From positions 248,001-312,000 of the forward strand of contig JARLGZ010000030.1 of NCBI GenBank assembly GCA_031292515.1: a stretch of 64,000 nt of DNA. Direction: 5' to 3'. This DNA comes from Puia sp. GTDB taxonomy: Bacteria; Bacteroidota; Bacteroidia; Chitinophagales; Chitinophagaceae. This document shows, one piece after another, positions 61,848 to 64,000 of the stretch; the first letter of the stretch is position 1, and each line of letters starts with the position of its first letter. Both the position numbers and the translations under genes were made by a program. Below the pieces are notes generated by a model that searched no databases, was not told where the DNA came from, and saw nothing but the letters and a program-made list of their open reading frames with translations.

Positions 61848-62510
61848 ATGCCGAAAACAAGCGCTTTTCTATTCGATCTGAACGGAACGATGATCGACGA
61901 TATGAAATTTCATCTTCAGGCCTGGTATGAGCTTTTGAATGAGGACCTGCAGGCCGGTCTGAGCTGGGAGCAGGTCAGGGGGCATATGTACGGGAAAAAT
62001 TCGGAATTGTTTGACCGGATCTTTGGCCCGGGGCGTTTCGCCCCATCGGAGGTGGAAAGGTTCTCGCTGGAAAAGGAGAAGAGATACCAACAGGCTTATA
62101 AACCGCACCTGAAGCTGATCGACGGGTTGGGCGCTTTCCTGGAGAAGGCCGATCAGAAAGGCATCCGTATGGCGATCGGGTCGGCGGCCATCCCCTTTAA
62201 TATCGATTTTGTATTGGACAACCTCTCCATCCGTCATTATTTTCGAGCGATCGTCAGCGCCGACGATGTCAGGATCAGCAAACCCGATCCCGAGACCTAT
62301 CTGAAGGCCGCCGCCCTGCTGAAGGTCGATCCTTCTTCCTGTATCGTATTCGAGGATGCGCCAAAAGGGGTGGAGGCGGCCTTAAATGCCGATATGAAAT
62401 GTGTGGTGTTAACCACTATGCACGAGACGCACGAATTCAGCCAGTATTCCAATGTAGTCAGTTTTGTCGCCGATTATACGGATCCATCGCTGTCAGCGTT
62501 GTTCCTATGA
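61848..62510 (+). CDS. HAD-superfamily phosphatase / beta-phosphoglucomutase-like
   Basis: Subfamily IA HAD hydrolase of 220 residues. Nucleophile Asp10 lies in LFDLNGTMIDDMKFHLQAW, motif II is IGSAA, and motifs III–IV are ISKPDPETYLKAAALLKV and CIVFEDAPKGVEAALNADMK. The cap sits between motifs I and II, as in beta-phosphoglucomutase. The acid/base position two residues after the nucleophile is Asn12 rather than the usual Asp. The family acts on sugar phosphates; the substrate is not evident. Confidence 0.88.
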   Translation: MPKTSAFLFDLNGTMIDDMKFHLQAWYELLNEDLQAGLSWEQVRGHMYGKNSELFDRIFGPGRFAPSEVERFSLEKEKRYQQAYKPHLKLIDGLGAFLEKADQKGIRMAIGSAAIPFNIDFVLDNLSIRHYFRAIVSADDVRISKPDPETYLKAAALLKVDPSSCIVFEDAPKGVEAALNADMKCVVLTTMHETHEFSQYSNVVSFVADYTDPSLSALFL

Positions 62511-62521
62511 GCGATGTCTTT

Positions 62522-62585
62522 GAAGACTGCTGATAGCGAAGGCTGCTTACACAGAAGACCGATGATAGAGAAGGCTGCTGACAGA
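62522..62585 (+). repeat. 16-bp tandem repeat after the HAD gene
   Basis: Four consecutive 16-bp units alternating in two types: GAAGACTGCTGATAGC and GAAGACCGATGATAGA versus GAAGGCTGCTTACACA and GAAGGCTGCTGACAGA. A fragment (GACTGCTGACAG) follows at 62595–62606. The array begins 12 bp after the stop codon. Confidence 0.85.
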
Positions 62586-62668
62586 TTAGGGAGCGACTGC
62601 TGACAGTGCAACGGGCTGTGTGTTAAAACCATACCCGGTTAATTATCGTATACCTATTTATTCTATAC

Positions 62669-63487
62669 GTGATGAAAAATAAGGTCTTCTGTATTGCCGG
62701 TCTCTTTTTTACGGGCTGTCTGTTTTGCGGTTTGCAAGGCTGTAAGAAAGTCATCAGTGTTGATCTTAAGGAGGTGCCTCCCCGGATTGTGATAGAGGGA
62801 AATATCACTGACTTGCGGGGACCTTACCAGGTTATGATCAGCCAGACCGTGAATTTCAGTGCGGACAATACCTTCCCGCCCGTTTCCGGGGCAGAAGTGC
62901 GGATTACGGACAGCACGGCCTCGGTGTCGGAGACCCTGACGGAATCCGCTCCCGGCCTCTACACTACCAGCCTGCTTCAGGGCTTTCCCGGGCATACATA
63001 CGGTCTGGATGTAAAATCGGGGGGGCGGCAGTATACTGCCAGCTCAAAAATGCCGCAGCCTGTGGAACTCGACTCGGTGAACTTCTCGCAAGACATAGAT
63101 CTGGGTGGCAATACGATTATCGAAGCCGTCGTCAATTTCCAGGATCCGGTGGGTTTGGGAAACTCTTACCAGTTCACGGAGATCATCAACGGAAAACGGC
63201 TGGACAGGATCTTTGTCTTTGACGACCGGCTGTCGGACGGGAGAACTATCAGCGAGATCCTCTTTACGGACAGCGCCTATCTGCAAATCGGGGATTCCCT
63301 GGAGGTTCAGTTATTCTGTGTCGACCCCAAGATTTACAATTATTTTTACGCGCTCAGCCTGATTTCGGCGGATAATAACAGCACGCAGTCGGCGACGCCG
63401 GCTAATCCTGTCAGCAATCTCGGCAATGGCGCACTGGGCTATTTCAGCGCGCACACGGTATTCTCGCGGAGCGGAATCGTCGATTAG
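62669..63487 (+). CDS. DUF4249-family lipoprotein
   Basis: Outer-membrane-associated lipoprotein of Bacteroidota (signal IAGLFFTGCLFCGLQGC). The DUF4249 start is clear: KKVISVDLKEVPPRIVIEGN, then ITDLRGPYQVMISQTVNF and SGAEVRITD. The family is often near TonB-dependent receptors and has no defined activity; here no receptor gene is adjacent within the window. Length (272) is at the short end. The end is convergent with a sigma-54 activator gene. Confidence 0.88.
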   Translation: MMKNKVFCIAGLFFTGCLFCGLQGCKKVISVDLKEVPPRIVIEGNITDLRGPYQVMISQTVNFSADNTFPPVSGAEVRITDSTASVSETLTESAPGLYTTSLLQGFPGHTYGLDVKSGGRQYTASSKMPQPVELDSVNFSQDIDLGGNTIIEAVVNFQDPVGLGNSYQFTEIINGKRLDRIFVFDDRLSDGRTISEILFTDSAYLQIGDSLEVQLFCVDPKIYNYFYALSLISADNNSTQSATPANPVSNLGNGALGYFSAHTVFSRSGIVD

Positions 63488-63525
63488 TCAGTGGTGAATA
63501 GTCACTACTGACCAGTCACCACTAA
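63487..63525. repeat. Heptamer repeat locus E, arranged as a hairpin between convergent genes
   Basis: Units TAGTCAG, TGGTGAA and TAGTCAC start on the stop codon (TAG 63485–63487) and are followed by inverted copies. AGTGGTGA (63490–63497) pairs with TCACCACT (63516–63523), and GTCA (63501–63504) with TGAC (63509–63512). It could act as a bidirectional terminator. Confidence 0.7.
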
Positions 63526-63527
63526 CT

Positions 63528-64000
63528 TTAAGGTTGATAGCTTTTTATTTTGTTGTAGAGGGTTTTCCGGTCGATCTTCAGGATTTCAGCCGCCTTGGAT
63601 TTGTTGTAGTTGACCTGTTTCAATACGTTCATAATGGTGTCGTATTCCGCCTGTGCGGCTGCATTTTTCAGATCCGTTTCCCGGTTGTTTATCGGGTGAA
63701 CGTTGAGGGGAGCCGGCGCGACGACCGTGTTGACGGCCACCGGATCCGGCGGCTGATGGAGGTGGCTGAATTGATGGGGGTCGATGATTTCAGGGGGCAA
63801 TACTCTCGGGTTGATGAGGCCCGAAGAAGTCAGCAAGGCGGCCCTCCGGATCACATTCCTGAATTCACGCAGGTTGCCCGGCCAGGAATATTGCAGGAAG
63901 ATGTCCATGACTTCGGGCTCGAAGCCCTCCACGGTCTTGTTGAGCTCTTTGTTCGCCTTGTCGAGGAAGAACTCCGCAAAGAGCGGGATATCCTCCCTCC
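63528..64000 (-). CDS. NtrC-type sigma-54-dependent response regulator, C-terminal part (cut by the window edge)
   Basis: The visible 157 residues hold the end of the AAA+ domain: RxEDIPLFAEFFLDKANKEL-like start, then YSWPGNLREFRNVIRRAALL, the conserved WPGN(V/L)REL motif for sigma-54 activators. A Pro-rich linker leads to a C-terminal Fis-type HTH (ALKQVNYNKSKAAEILKIDR and KTLYNKIKSYQP). The N-terminal receiver and ATPase core lie beyond 64000. Targets are unknown. Confidence 0.92.
   Translation of the reverse strand, partial: REDIPLFAEFFLDKANKELNKTVEGFEPEVMDIFLQYSWPGNLREFRNVIRRAALLTSSGLINPRVLPPEIIDPHQFSHLHQPPDPVAVNTVVAPAPLNVHPINNRETDLKNAAAQAEYDTIMNVLKQVNYNKSKAAEILKIDRKTLYNKIKSYQP

Overview
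The window comes from a Bacteroidota chromosome, most likely Chitinophagales/Chitinophagaceae. The evidence is a SusC/SusD pair, tandem ASPIC/UnbV–FG-GAP lipoproteins, a DUF4249 lipoprotein, a calcineurin-phosphatase/BamA fusion, many secreted glycosidases, weak Shine-Dalgarno sites and a G+C content a little above 50% by eye. I saw no rRNA, tRNA, insertion sequence, prophage or CRISPR array.

Layout. 0–1.5 kb: dGTPase. 1.8–10.9 kb: a glycan-salvage cluster with a GH109-type alpha-N-acetylgalactosaminidase, GH29 alpha-L-fucosidase, PEBP protein, AraC regulator, FucP/NagP-type sugar symporter, NahK-like sugar kinase and a LacI regulator. Four LacI-type palindromes (core CAAWCGWTTG) tie the GH109 gene, the kinase and the LacI gene together. 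11–14 kb: two translationally coupled mini-XRE proteins and a frameshifted secreted glycosidase-like gene. 14.2–17.8 kb: a metallophosphatase / kinase-like / outer-membrane barrel fusion. 18–25.3 kb: a TetR-controlled YbhGFSR-type efflux system with its own TolC, in which YbhF is split into two ATPases; identical TetR palindromes lie before the regulator and before tolC. 25.4–27.3 kb: a sugar-porter MFS protein and an NTF2-like protein. 27.7–39.6 kb: SusC, SusD and two giant FG-GAP/ASPIC lipoproteins.

40.6–55 kb is an L-rhamnose island: GH65-family hydrolase, RhaT, RhaEW (aldolase–dehydrogenase fusion), RhaI, rhamnulokinase, GH78 alpha-L-rhamnosidase, then LutABC. Read as one pathway, rhamnosides are cut by GH78, rhamnose is imported, isomerised, phosphorylated and cleaved to DHAP and L-lactaldehyde. 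The aldehyde is oxidised to L-lactate by the RhaW half, and LutABC oxidises lactate to pyruvate. 55–64 kb holds an apparently toxin-less MazE/AbrB gene with three evenly spaced operator palindromes, an aldo/keto reductase, a YkvA protein, an FG-GAP lipoprotein, a GntR regulator, a Tat-exported phosphoesterase, a Gfo/Idh oxidoreductase, a HAD phosphatase, a DUF4249 protein and the end of an NtrC-type regulator.

The most unusual genome-scale pattern is a set of short degenerate tandem repeats of different periods (7, 11–16, 12, 15, 16, 17 and 18 bp). Most sit at the 3' ends of genes, and several start on the stop codon itself. The heptamer TGAGTRG family recurs at five places.
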